A stretch of 12,763 nt of DNA from CANLDA01 sp964021645 (GTDB lineage Bacteria; Pseudomonadota; Alphaproteobacteria; Rhodobacterales; Rhodobacteraceae): assembly GCA_964021645.1 (NCBI GenBank), contig CAXIAD010000076.1, forward strand, positions 1-12,763. The letters run 5' to 3'. Shown piece after piece: positions 1 through 5,911 of the stretch. Below the pieces are notes generated by a model. That model was given only the letters and a program-made list of their open reading frames with translations. It searched no databases and was not told the DNA's origin. The position numbers were made by a program, and so were the translations under genes. Positions within the stretch are counted from its first letter, which is position 1. Every line of letters starts with the position of its first letter.

Positions 1-273
1 AACGATTTTGGCTTCTGGGCAGTTTTGGGCGCGGGCATCACGCCGTTTCCATTCCAGGTCTTTACCATCATGTCGGGCTGGACGTGCATGCCGATCGCCA
101 CCTTTTTCGCCACTTCAATTCTTGCGCGCGGGTTACGGTTCTTTATTGTTGCCGGGTTGCTATGGAAATTCGGCCCCCCCGTGCGCGACTTTATTGACAA
201 ACGCCTGGGCCTTGTCGCCACAGTTTTTCTCGTTCTGCTTTTTGGTAGCTTTATGTTGGTTAGGTATATCTGA
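1..273 (+). CDS. yqaA: YqaA/DedA-like inner-membrane protein, C-terminal part
   Basis: The open frame enters from the left edge, so the start lies outside the window; about 90 C-terminal residues are visible. They hold the family-like motif GAGITPFPFQVFTIMSG (residues 10-26 of the visible part), then ARGLRFFIVAGLLWKFGPP and a final hydrophobic helix ending in VRYI. This pattern of a glycine/proline re-entrant stretch followed by an ARG(L)RFF motif is typical of the YqaA branch of DedA/SNARE-associated-like membrane proteins. DedA proteins are linked to membrane homeostasis and lipid flipping; the exact role of YqaA is not established. The TGA stop overlaps the ATG of dsbB by one base, which suggests translational coupling. 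The identity is a family-level call from motif recall; the N-terminus cannot be judged. Confidence 0.8.
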   Translation, partial: NDFGFWAVLGAGITPFPFQVFTIMSGWTCMPIATFFATSILARGLRFFIVAGLLWKFGPPVRDFIDKRLGLVATVFLVLLFGSFMLVRYI

Positions 274-740
274 TGATTTCGCAGCGCTCTTTGACGGTTC
301 TTCTCACACTAGCTTCGGCGGCGATGATGCTCTCTGCATGGGGTTTCCAGTATATCGGCGGCTATCCTCCTTGCAAAATGTGTTTCTGGCAGCGCTATCC
401 GCATATGGCGGCAGTGGTGATTGGCGCGCTGGCTTTGGCGCTGAAAACGCGCCTCCTTGCATGGCTTGGCGCAGTTTCCCTCATGACCACCAGCGGGATT
501 GGTGTCTATCATTCCGGGGTTGAACGCGACTTGTGGGAAGGGCCGACATCCTGCACCTCCTCCGCGATTGGTGGCATGTCGACAACCGATCTGATGGATC
601 AGATCATGAATGCCCCATTGGTGCGTTGCGACGATATCCCATGGCAGATGTTTGGTTTGACCATGGCCAACCTCAATGCGCTTGGCTCGCTGGTTATTGG
701 TCTTGGCTGGGTATGGTTGGCCCTGCGCAAGGCTGATTGA
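273..740 (+). CDS. dsbB: Disulfide bond formation protein B (DsbB)
   Basis: This 155-residue integral membrane protein fits the DsbB family, which reoxidises periplasmic DsbA and passes electrons to quinone. Four hydrophobic segments are visible (about residues 7-25, 44-58, 61-79 and 126-150). The first periplasmic loop has the redox pair C34-K-M-C37 followed by FWQRYPH, and the second loop has C94 and C119, so both cysteine pairs needed for the relay are present. The stretch YHSGVERDLWEGPTSC is characteristic of the alphaproteobacterial form. Length is slightly below the E. coli protein (176 aa), as usual for this branch. It begins inside the stop codon of the YqaA-like gene (TGATG), so it is probably co-transcribed and coupled. 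It ends directly against the stop codon of the convergent Lrp-type regulator with no spacer. Confidence 0.92.
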   Translation: MISQRSLTVLLTLASAAMMLSAWGFQYIGGYPPCKMCFWQRYPHMAAVVIGALALALKTRLLAWLGAVSLMTTSGIGVYHSGVERDLWEGPTSCTSSAIGGMSTTDLMDQIMNAPLVRCDDIPWQMFGLTMANLNALGSLVIGLGWVWLALRKAD

Positions 741-1187
741 TTAGCTGGATTTACGCGTCGCCAGCAAGAGGTTGGTTTCACTGGTCGCCACGCCTTCCAG
801 CTTGCGAATGCCGTCCAACACCCGATCCAGCCGTTCCAACGTATCGGTGCCAATTTCCGCAACCAGATCCCACCGCCCATTGGTGGAATGCAGCGCTCGC
901 ACCTCGGTAAAGCCGGACAATTGGCGCACAATCCGGTCCGTGCCACGCCCTTCGATCCCGATCAACATCAGGGCCCGCACAGGATCATTATGCGCGTCTT
1001 CCTTTAACACGACCGAAAACCCGACAATATCGCCGCGATCCCGCAGCCGCTCTATGCGCCCCCGGATCGTCGTCCGTGACACCCCCAAAAGCAGCGCCAA
1101 ATCAGACAGGGACGCCCGCGCATCGTGCCGCAGCGCCGAGATTAGCTTCTTGTCAACATCATCCACTTTGAAACATCCATCTGCCAT
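741..1187 (-). CDS. Lrp/AsnC-family transcriptional regulator
   Basis: A 148-residue protein with the Lrp layout. An N-terminal winged helix-turn-helix starts at VDDVDKKLISALRHDARASL (about residues 8-27) with the recognition helix near GVSRTTIRGRIERLRDRG. A C-terminal RAM effector-binding/oligomerisation domain follows, including EVRALHSTNGRWDLVAEIGT and a C-terminal NLLLATR strand. The gene is divergent from arginase and ornithine cyclodeaminase, so it is most likely their regulator, perhaps responding to arginine, ornithine or proline; the effector is inference. Start choice: ATG at 1187 gives the usual Lrp N-terminus but has no visible Shine-Dalgarno. A longer frame reaches 1277 but would run through the putative operator and add about 30 atypical residues. 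GTG at 1166 is the other candidate, with a weak GGATG upstream. The 3' end abuts dsbB tail to tail. Confidence 0.9.
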   Translation of the reverse strand: MADGCFKVDDVDKKLISALRHDARASLSDLALLLGVSRTTIRGRIERLRDRGDIVGFSVVLKEDAHNDPVRALMLIGIEGRGTDRIVRQLSGFTEVRALHSTNGRWDLVAEIGTDTLERLDRVLDGIRKLEGVATSETNLLLATRKSS

Positions 1188-1220
1188 TTTGTATAAATTG
1201 GTGCCGTTATGTACAAATTG
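1188..1220. promoter_or_regulatory. Putative Lrp-type operator between the regulator and arginase
   Basis: The motif TGTATAAATTG (1190-1200) recurs as TGTACAAATTG (1210-1220), 10 of 11 identical, with starts exactly 20 bp apart, about two helical turns. The same region contains inverted TTTGTA (1188-1193) and TACAAA (1212-1217). It sits directly upstream of the regulator's ATG and about 63 bp upstream of the arginase start. Lrp-family proteins bind as dimers or octamers to phased AT-rich sites, so a shared operator for autoregulation and control of the divergent catabolic genes is a reasonable inference. On the minus strand a weak -35/-10 pair (TTGTAC, TATACA, 15 bp apart) overlaps it. Confidence 0.55.
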
Positions 1221-1282
1221 CCCCCTAATAATCAACCCATTTCGGCAGCATCCTAAAAAGGAATCAATATAAGGCACGTAAA

Positions 1283-2206
1283 ATGACTGCGCAAAAATGT
1301 GTTCTGGTTGGGGCTCCGGTTGACTCCGGCAAACGCCGCCGCGGCTGCTTGATGGGCCCGGATGCCTACCGCACCGCTGGCATTGTTGAGACCCTGACAG
1401 ACCTTGGCCACCACATCACTGATACCGGCAATGTGACCCCCGCGACCCACAACACCCCCTGCCCTGACGACCGCCTATATGAGTGGCACGAAACCGTCGG
1501 CTGGACCATCGCATTGGCCAAAGCAGCCGAGGAAGCCATGTCCATCGGCCTGCCGATTTTCCTTGGCGGTGATCATGTTCTATCCGCTGGCACAGTCACT
1601 GGTGTTGCCAATTTCGCCGCCAGTCAAAACCGCCCCCTCTTTGTGCTGTGGCTAGATGCCCATAGCGATTTTCACACGCCCCAATCCACCGATTCCGGCA
1701 ATCTGCACGGCACCCCCGTGGGATATTTCTCTGGCCGCTCTGGCTTCACCGGGTTTCCCGCCGTCACAAACCCCGTCCCACAGGAAAACATCTGCATCAT
1801 TGGCCTGCGCTCAGTCGACGCGCCAGAACGTGACGCGCTGCAACACAGCGCAATCCACCGCCACGACATGCGCGAAATTGACGAAAACGGCATCGCCAAA
1901 CCGCTCGCGGCCTTCCTAGACAAGGTCGCCGCCGCCAATGGCCTGCTGCATGTGTCGCTTGACGTTGATTTCCTCGATCCCGCCGTCGCCCCGGCTGTCG
2001 GCACCACTGTCCCCGGCGGTGCTACCGTCCGCGAGGCCCATCTCGTCATGGAAATGCTCCACGATAGCGCCCTGATGAGCTCGCTCGACCTTGTCGAACT
2101 CAACCCGTTTCTGGATGAGCGCGGACGCACCGCCTCCCTGATGGTCGATCTTGCCGCCTCCGCCCTTGGGCGCCGCATCTTTGATCGCCCCACCCACCGT
2201 TTCTAA
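1283..2206 (+). CDS. rocF: Arginase (ureohydrolase family)
   Basis: A 307-residue ureohydrolase, the normal arginase length. It hydrolyses L-arginine to ornithine and urea using a dinuclear Mn centre in the cytoplasm. The full metal-ligand set is visible: H98 in GGDH (95-98), D125, H127 and D129 in LDAHSDFHTP, and D227 and D229 in SLDVDFLDPAVAPAVG. The SLDVDFLDP signature, the NLHGTPVGY loop (140-148) and the ELNPFLD segment near the C-terminus favour arginase over agmatinase. ATG at 1283 gives the standard N-terminus (CVLVGAPVDSGKRRRGC); AAGG at 1271-1274 is a modest ribosome-binding site. Ornithine cyclodeaminase follows 27 bp downstream, so the two should form an operon for arginine catabolism under the divergent Lrp-type regulator. 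Third codon positions look unusually C-rich compared with dsbB and the MFS gene. Confidence 0.93.
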   Translation: MTAQKCVLVGAPVDSGKRRRGCLMGPDAYRTAGIVETLTDLGHHITDTGNVTPATHNTPCPDDRLYEWHETVGWTIALAKAAEEAMSIGLPIFLGGDHVLSAGTVTGVANFAASQNRPLFVLWLDAHSDFHTPQSTDSGNLHGTPVGYFSGRSGFTGFPAVTNPVPQENICIIGLRSVDAPERDALQHSAIHRHDMREIDENGIAKPLAAFLDKVAAANGLLHVSLDVDFLDPAVAPAVGTTVPGGATVREAHLVMEMLHDSALMSSLDLVELNPFLDERGRTASLMVDLAASALGRRIFDRPTHRF

Positions 2207-2233
2207 AGCGTTTCCATAACCCGAGGTTCCCCC

Positions 2234-3298
2234 ATGACCACGCCCTCCATCAATGCCCCCTCCTCCAAGGCACTCGTGCCCTTCGTCAGCGTCGACAACA
2301 TGATGCGCCTGATCCATAGCATCGGTATTGAGGCCATGCTGCGTGATCTCGCAGCCTATGTTGAACAAGATTTCCGTCGCTGGGAGCTGTTTGACAAAAC
2401 TCCTCGCGTCGCCAGCCATTCCGACGTTGGCGTGATTGAACTTATGCCTACCTCTGACGGCGAGGCCTATGGCTTCAAATACGTGAACGGCCACCCCAAA
2501 AACACCTCCGAAGGTCTGCAAACCGTCACCGCCTTTGGCCTGCTCGCCGATGTCTACACCGGCTATCCGGTGCTTCTGACCGAAATGACCATCCTCACCG
2601 CCCTGCGTACTGCGGCCACCTCAGCAATGGCCGCCAAATACCTCGCCCCAAAGGGCGCAACCACCATGGCAATGATCGGCAATGGCGCGCAATCTGAATT
2701 CCAATCCATCGCGATGAAGGCCATTTGCGGTCTCACCACCGTGCGCCTCTACGACAAAGACCCTGCCGCCACCGCCAAATGCGCGGCCAACCTCGCGACC
2801 TCAGGCCTCACCGTTATTGCGTGCAAATCCCCAGAGGAAGCCATCGAAGGCGCGCAGATTCTCACCACCTGCACCGCCGATAAACAAAACGCCACGATCC
2901 TGACCGATAATATGGTTGGCGCAGGCGTGCACATCAACGCCATCGGCGGCGATTGCCCCGGCAAAACCGAGCTCGCCAGCGGCATCCTCTCCCGCTCTGA
3001 CGTTTTTGTCGAATACCCGCCCCAAACTAGGATTGAAGGCGAAATTCAACAAATGCCCGAGGATTTCCCCACCACCGAACTATGGCAAGTCATCACCGGC
3101 ACCAAACAAGGTCGCACAGACCCCCGCCAAATCACCCTCTTTGACAGCGTCGGCTTCGCGATTGAGGATTTTTCGGCCCTTCGCTACATCCGCGACCACA
3201 TCAAAGAAACCGATTTCTATCTAGAGCTGGACATGCTCGCCGATCCAGACAATCCCCGCGATCTATTCGGCATGCTACAACGCGCCACGCCGACCTAA
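2234..3298 (+). CDS. ocd: Ornithine cyclodeaminase
   Basis: A 354-residue member of the ornithine cyclodeaminase/mu-crystallin family (the characterised Pseudomonas putida enzyme has about 350 residues). It converts L-ornithine to L-proline and ammonia with bound NAD. Visible landmarks are GFKYVNGHPKN with K82 at the position of the substrate-binding lysine, LTALRTAATSA (R125), the Rossmann loop GNGAQSEFQ (149-157), and INAIGGDCPGKTEL with D240 at the place of the catalytic aspartate. The GGDCPGKTEL form is diagnostic of true ornithine cyclodeaminase rather than alanine or ketimine-reductase relatives. GAGG at 2223-2226 lies 7 bases before ATG. The gene directly follows arginase, completing a two-step arginine-to-proline route. 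A perfect inverted repeat begins about 20 bp after the stop. Confidence 0.93.
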   Translation: MTTPSINAPSSKALVPFVSVDNMMRLIHSIGIEAMLRDLAAYVEQDFRRWELFDKTPRVASHSDVGVIELMPTSDGEAYGFKYVNGHPKNTSEGLQTVTAFGLLADVYTGYPVLLTEMTILTALRTAATSAMAAKYLAPKGATTMAMIGNGAQSEFQSIAMKAICGLTTVRLYDKDPAATAKCAANLATSGLTVIACKSPEEAIEGAQILTTCTADKQNATILTDNMVGAGVHINAIGGDCPGKTELASGILSRSDVFVEYPPQTRIEGEIQQMPEDFPTTELWQVITGTKQGRTDPRQITLFDSVGFAIEDFSALRYIRDHIKETDFYLELDMLADPDNPRDLFGMLQRATPT

Positions 3299-3319
3299 AC
3301 CCAAGATGCAAATCTAACC

Positions 3320-3354
3320 TATGGCCAAAACGCCCGCAGCTTCTTTTGGCCATA
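3320..3354. terminator. Perfect 11-bp inverted repeat downstream of ocd
   Basis: The arms TATGGCCAAAA (3320-3330) and TTTTGGCCATA (3344-3354) are perfectly complementary around a 13-base loop, 21 bases after the ocd stop. The position suggests the end of the arginase-ocd transcript. There is no T-run after the stem, though the stem itself ends in A4/T4, so it may be a processing or RNA-stabilising hairpin rather than a classic intrinsic terminator. Confidence 0.5.
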
Positions 3355-3412
3355 AATATCCTGCCCCTAGCTCACCCAGATCTGCCCCGATAGATAAAAT
3401 TGAACACAGATT

Positions 3413-3435
3413 TCTGGGGGCTAATCACCCCCAGA
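3413..3435. terminator. GC-rich 8-bp hairpin between convergent genes
   Basis: TCTGGGGG (3413-3420) pairs perfectly with CCCCCAGA (3428-3435) over a 7-base loop. It is a strong stem in either transcript and lies between convergent ocd and HNH genes. No T-run follows on either strand, so a terminator role is inferred from placement only. Confidence 0.4.
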
Positions 3436-3573
3436 TTAACCATGATTCGGGCCAAATTCGCTCGAAACGTACATTTCAAAGCCCGAAATTGGCAATTCGT
3501 CCCTTTCGCCAATTGTTAAACCAGCGGGCGTTGTGCCCCCAAATATCCAAAACGCAACATCTGGCCGCTAAAC

Positions 3574-3620
3574 CCCGCGTAAAACCCCATACATTCGCTG
3601 AAATCCCGCATAATACCCCA
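3574..3620. repeat. Imperfect 16-bp direct repeat, 31-bp period
   Basis: CCCGCGTAAAACCCCA (3574-3589) recurs as CCCGCATAATACCCCA (3605-3620), 14 of 16 identical, with starts 31 bp apart. Only two copies are seen and the intervening halves do not match. The function is unknown and it may be chance in a compositionally simple region. Confidence 0.35.
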
Positions 3621-3653
3621 GAAAACACCGCATTAACACTGCGCACGCCCTCC

Positions 3654-4238
3654 TTAGGCGTCCAACTCCGCATCCCAATACAAAAAATCCATCCAGCTTT
3701 CGTGCAGGAAATTCGGCGGGAATTTCCGCCCCATATTCAGCAATTCCCCAGCCACCGGTTGGCGCGGCGGTTTGCGTAAATTCATCCCCGATTGACGCAG
3801 TGATTTCGCCGCCTTTTTCAGGTTACAGGGCGAACAGGCCGCAACCACGTTTTGCCAACTCGTCACCCCGCCAGAGGCCCGCGGCACCACATGATCAAAG
3901 GTCAAATCACCCGTTGATCCACAATACTGACAGCGAAATTCATCCCGCAAAAACAAATTAAAGCGCGTGAAGGCCACGCGCTTTTGAGGTCTTACAAAAT
4001 CCTTCAGAACCACCACACTCGGTATCCTGATTTCCGTCGACGGGCTTCTGACCACCTGATCATATTCCGCCACGATATCGACACGATCCATATAGGCCGC
4101 CTTGACCGCTTCCTGCCAAGGCCACAAGGATAGCGGATAATATGACAAGGGTCGATAATCTGCATTCAGCACCAATGCCGGATGACGTTTTAACGCCGCA
4201 GGTTCACGTACAAATTCAGTTCTGAAATCGCCATCCAT
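3654..4238 (-). CDS. HNH endonuclease-family protein
   Basis: A 194-residue protein with a central HNH/zinc-ribbon nuclease module. The N-terminal part includes HPALVLNADYRPLSYYPLSLW. The module (numbered from the ATG) has C103-x2-C106, then FDHVVPR with H116, WQNVV with N130, and C135-x2-C138-N139 as the second zinc knuckle. Both CxxC pairs and the HNH residues appear intact. ATG at 4238 is chosen because GAAGGA lies 10 bases upstream; an in-frame GTG at 4256 would add six residues. Similar proteins are common as single chromosomal genes in alphaproteobacteria. No methyltransferase, phage packaging gene or toxin partner lies nearby, so it is unlikely to be a restriction system; its substrate is unknown. 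A good promoter lies at 4312-4339. Confidence 0.88.
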   Translation of the reverse strand: MDGDFRTEFVREPAALKRHPALVLNADYRPLSYYPLSLWPWQEAVKAAYMDRVDIVAEYDQVVRSPSTEIRIPSVVVLKDFVRPQKRVAFTRFNLFLRDEFRCQYCGSTGDLTFDHVVPRASGGVTSWQNVVAACSPCNLKKAAKSLRQSGMNLRKPPRQPVAGELLNMGRKFPPNFLHESWMDFLYWDAELDA

Positions 4239-4311
4239 CAGGAACGCGTCCTTCACCCAATTGCTTACAACTCAGCATTCGGGCCGGACATGCCGCCCCT
4301 GCTCAATATCC

Positions 4312-4339
4312 ACTATATATAGGGTTCGCTCTATGGCAA
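4312..4339 (-). promoter_or_regulatory. Sigma-70-like promoter for the HNH gene
   Basis: Read on the minus strand, TTGCCA (4339-4334) is a 5/6 match to the -35 consensus and TATAGT (4317-4312) is a 5/6 match to the -10, separated by 16 bp that include further TATA repeats. A start near 4305 would leave a leader of about 65 bases before the ATG at 4238. No experimental support is available. Confidence 0.5.
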
Positions 4340-4412
4340 GCCTCACGATATATGAATACCCAAGCCAAACCAGCCCTGCAAACAGGGTACTGAATTCTGA
4401 CGATTGAGAAAG

Positions 4413-4421
4413 TTATCCACA
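4413..4421. promoter_or_regulatory. Perfect DnaA-box 9-mer
   Basis: TTATCCACA matches the strongest DnaA-box sequence exactly. It is a single copy in the intergenic region between the esterase 3' end and the HNH promoter. No cluster of boxes and no origin-associated genes are present, so it is not an origin; it could be a DnaA-responsive site or a chance match. Confidence 0.35.
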
Positions 4422-4425
4422 GGGT

Positions 4426-4462
4426 GGGATGCGCGCCAACCGTCGTCAGCGCGCCCGTTTTT
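4426..4462 (+). terminator. Hairpin followed by T5 on the plus strand
   Basis: GCGCGC (4431-4436) pairs with GCGCGC (4449-4454), extended by GG/CC across a two-base AT bulge (4427-4428 with 4455-4456). TTTTT follows at 4458-4462. This has the shape of an intrinsic terminator on the plus strand, although no plus-strand gene precedes it. On the minus strand it lies just after the esterase stop and may also act there, but without a U-run. Confidence 0.4.
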
Positions 4463-4467
4463 CGCCC

Positions 4468-5133
4468 TTACAGGCCCAGCTTATCGCGCATAAACGCCAG
4501 CGCCACACTCAGCCCATCAGGGGCAATTCCGTGGCCCGTGCCCTTCATGATATGCGCATAAACATCCTTGAAACCCGCCTGCTCAAGCGCCTCTGCGGCC
4601 TCAGGCAATGATTGCACAGGAACTACCTCATCGGCGTCGCCATGCACCAACAATATGGGCGGCGTGCATTTCACTTCATCTGCCAGCAATTCGGGCGACA
4701 GCAACCGACCAGAGAATGCAACAATGCCCGCAATCTCATCTTCGCGCCGTGGCGCCACATGCAAGCTCATCATTGTGCCTTGCGAAAAACCAAACAAAAC
4801 CACCTGCTCTGGCAGGACATCCTCGTCCACCATCACCGCATCCAAAAAGGCGTTCAAATCCTCCGTCGCGGCCTGCATGCCACGCTCGCTTTCCTCTTCC
4901 GAGGAATGGTCGATCCACGGGATTGGAAACCACTGATAACCCATTGGTGAGCCAGCACAATCTTCTGGCGCATCTGGCGAAAGAAACAGCGTATCAGGCA
5001 GATGTTCTGACAATGGATCTGCCAGTCCAAGCAAGTCTTGGCCATTCGCACCATAGCCATGCAAAAAGACCACAATAGAGCGCACATCCCCCGATACCGG
5101 TTCCTTGCGCAGCGTGTTCAATACCCGTGTCAT
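4468..5133 (-). CDS. Phospholipase/carboxylesterase-family alpha/beta hydrolase
   Basis: A 221-residue serine hydrolase of the phospholipase/carboxylesterase family (alpha/beta-hydrolase_2). The oxyanion-side motif FLHGYGANGQDL is at 23-34. The nucleophile elbow G-F-S117-Q-G is at 115-119, and the acid D168 lies in HGDADEVVP and the base H201 in GTGHGI, giving a complete triad. It probably hydrolyses short-chain carboxylic or thio-esters in the cytoplasm; the natural substrate cannot be told. No signal peptide is seen. The ATG at 5133 is chosen because it overlaps the stop of the upstream glycosylase gene (ATGA) and has AAGGG about 7 bases upstream; the frame is open to 5211 but that part lies within the glycosylase gene. 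It is likely co-translated with the glycosylase, with no obvious functional link. Confidence 0.9.
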   Translation of the reverse strand: MTRVLNTLRKEPVSGDVRSIVVFLHGYGANGQDLLGLADPLSEHLPDTLFLSPDAPEDCAGSPMGYQWFPIPWIDHSSEEESERGMQAATEDLNAFLDAVMVDEDVLPEQVVLFGFSQGTMMSLHVAPRREDEIAGIVAFSGRLLSPELLADEVKCTPPILLVHGDADEVVPVQSLPEAAEALEQAGFKDVYAHIMKGTGHGIAPDGLSVALAFMRDKLGL

Positions 5134-5759
5134 CTGATCCCTTCCCGTTGCTTTAGAACGTGGTAGTAAGCCCAAAGCGCGCGCGCCGCAACCGACCGCC
5201 ATGGCGACCATTGCTCAGCCATTTTTCTCAGCTCTCGCTCCTTGGGACGGGCCGGTAAATCAAACAAAATACGCGCCGCCTCCTGCAATGCCAGATCACC
5301 CGGCGCAAACACATCCGCCCGCCCTAATGAAAACATCGCATAGATTTCCGCCGTCCAAACGCCGATCCCGTTTACGGCGGTTAACCGGGCAATAACCTCA
5401 TCTGTCGGGGCAGTTCGCAAGGCAGCAAAATCAATCCGAGCCTCTGCAAGCGCGCGCCCGTATTTGATCTTTTGACGGCTTAATCCCACCGCGCGCAATT
5501 CCTCATCACTTGCCGCCAAGATATTGCGCGGCCCGGTTAGTTTTGCCTCTTGCAACCGCTTCCAGATCGCATTTGCCGAGGCCACGCTAACCTGTTGGCT
5601 GACAATGGCGCTAAACAACTGCGCAAACCCATCCGTCCGCAACCGTGTTGGCAAAGCTCCGGTTTGGTGCAAAACCTCCGCCCAACGCTCATCCTGAGAG
5701 GTCAGCCACAAGGCCCCCTCGGCCACACATTCAGGCGTTTCAATGATCCGACCTAACAC
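5130..5759 (-). CDS. DNA-3-methyladenine glycosylase II-like (AlkA/HhH-GPD superfamily)
   Basis: A base-excision-repair glycosylase of the helix-hairpin-helix superfamily, about 209 residues and so lacking the extra N-terminal domain of E. coli AlkA. Numbered from GTG 5759, IVSQQVSVASANAIWKRL (52-69) is the usual helical signature. LTAVNGIGVWTAEIY (126-140) is the hairpin, and DVFAPGD (149-155) supplies the catalytic aspartate D155. It should remove alkylated purines such as 3-methyladenine. Start uncertain: there is no ATG. GTG at 5759 gives the N-terminus LGRIIETPECVAEG and has a G5 run about 9 bases upstream; an alternative TTG at 5780 adds seven residues, and a TAG lies just upstream of it. 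The last bases overlap the esterase start, and the divergent MFS gene starts about 150 bp away. Confidence 0.9.
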   Translation of the reverse strand: MLGRIIETPECVAEGALWLTSQDERWAEVLHQTGALPTRLRTDGFAQLFSAIVSQQVSVASANAIWKRLQEAKLTGPRNILAASDEELRAVGLSRQKIKYGRALAEARIDFAALRTAPTDEVIARLTAVNGIGVWTAEIYAMFSLGRADVFAPGDLALQEAARILFDLPARPKERELRKMAEQWSPWRSVAARALWAYYHVLKQREGIR

Positions 5760-5911
5760 GGCACTTGCCCCCAATTTCAACTATCACGCGACCCTACTCG
5801 GCCCCACATCATTTGCGTAGCATTTTGTTACTTTGGTTTCTGACGCGACGGCACAATAAAACCCGCAACAAAGCCTTTTCATTGTGGCAAAACAGGTCTA
5901 GCCATTTGCCC

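Larger units (their letters stand above)
3299..3653. other. Non-coding convergent region between ocd and the HNH gene
   Basis: This 355-bp stretch between two convergent genes has no convincing reading frame; the frames that cross it have random-looking composition and no ribosome-binding site. It is rich in C-runs separated by A/T runs on the plus strand. It holds three inverted repeats (3320-3354, 3413-3435 and a 7-bp AATTGGC/GCCAATT pair at 3487-3514) and a 16-bp imperfect direct repeat (3574-3620). Roles in transcription termination of both flanking genes are likely for the first two. Nothing else recognisable is seen. Confidence 0.6.

Noticed and set aside
599..946. A cysteine-rich minus-strand frame (CANCPALPRC near its start)
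   Set aside because: It is antisense to dsbB and lies in another frame of the Lrp-type gene; both of those are clear families, so this is a shadow frame.
1916..2521. A 201-codon minus-strand frame rich in glycine
   Set aside because: It runs antisense across the arginase-ocd junction, covering the conserved ends of both genes, and shows no domain.
3321..3779. A 152-codon plus-strand open frame across the ocd-HNH gap
   Set aside because: It overlaps the 3' part of the well-supported HNH gene on the other strand, has no ribosome-binding site, starts inside an inverted repeat and has low-complexity composition rich in P, K and R.
3654..4256. Restriction-modification or anti-phage defence island around the HNH gene
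   Set aside because: Neighbours are ornithine cyclodeaminase, an esterase and a repair glycosylase; no methylase, helicase, phage or transposon genes are present.
4413..4421. Replication origin suggested by the DnaA box and AT-rich DNA
   Set aside because: There is only one perfect box, no cluster, and no dnaA, dnaN, hemE, parA or repABC gene in the window.
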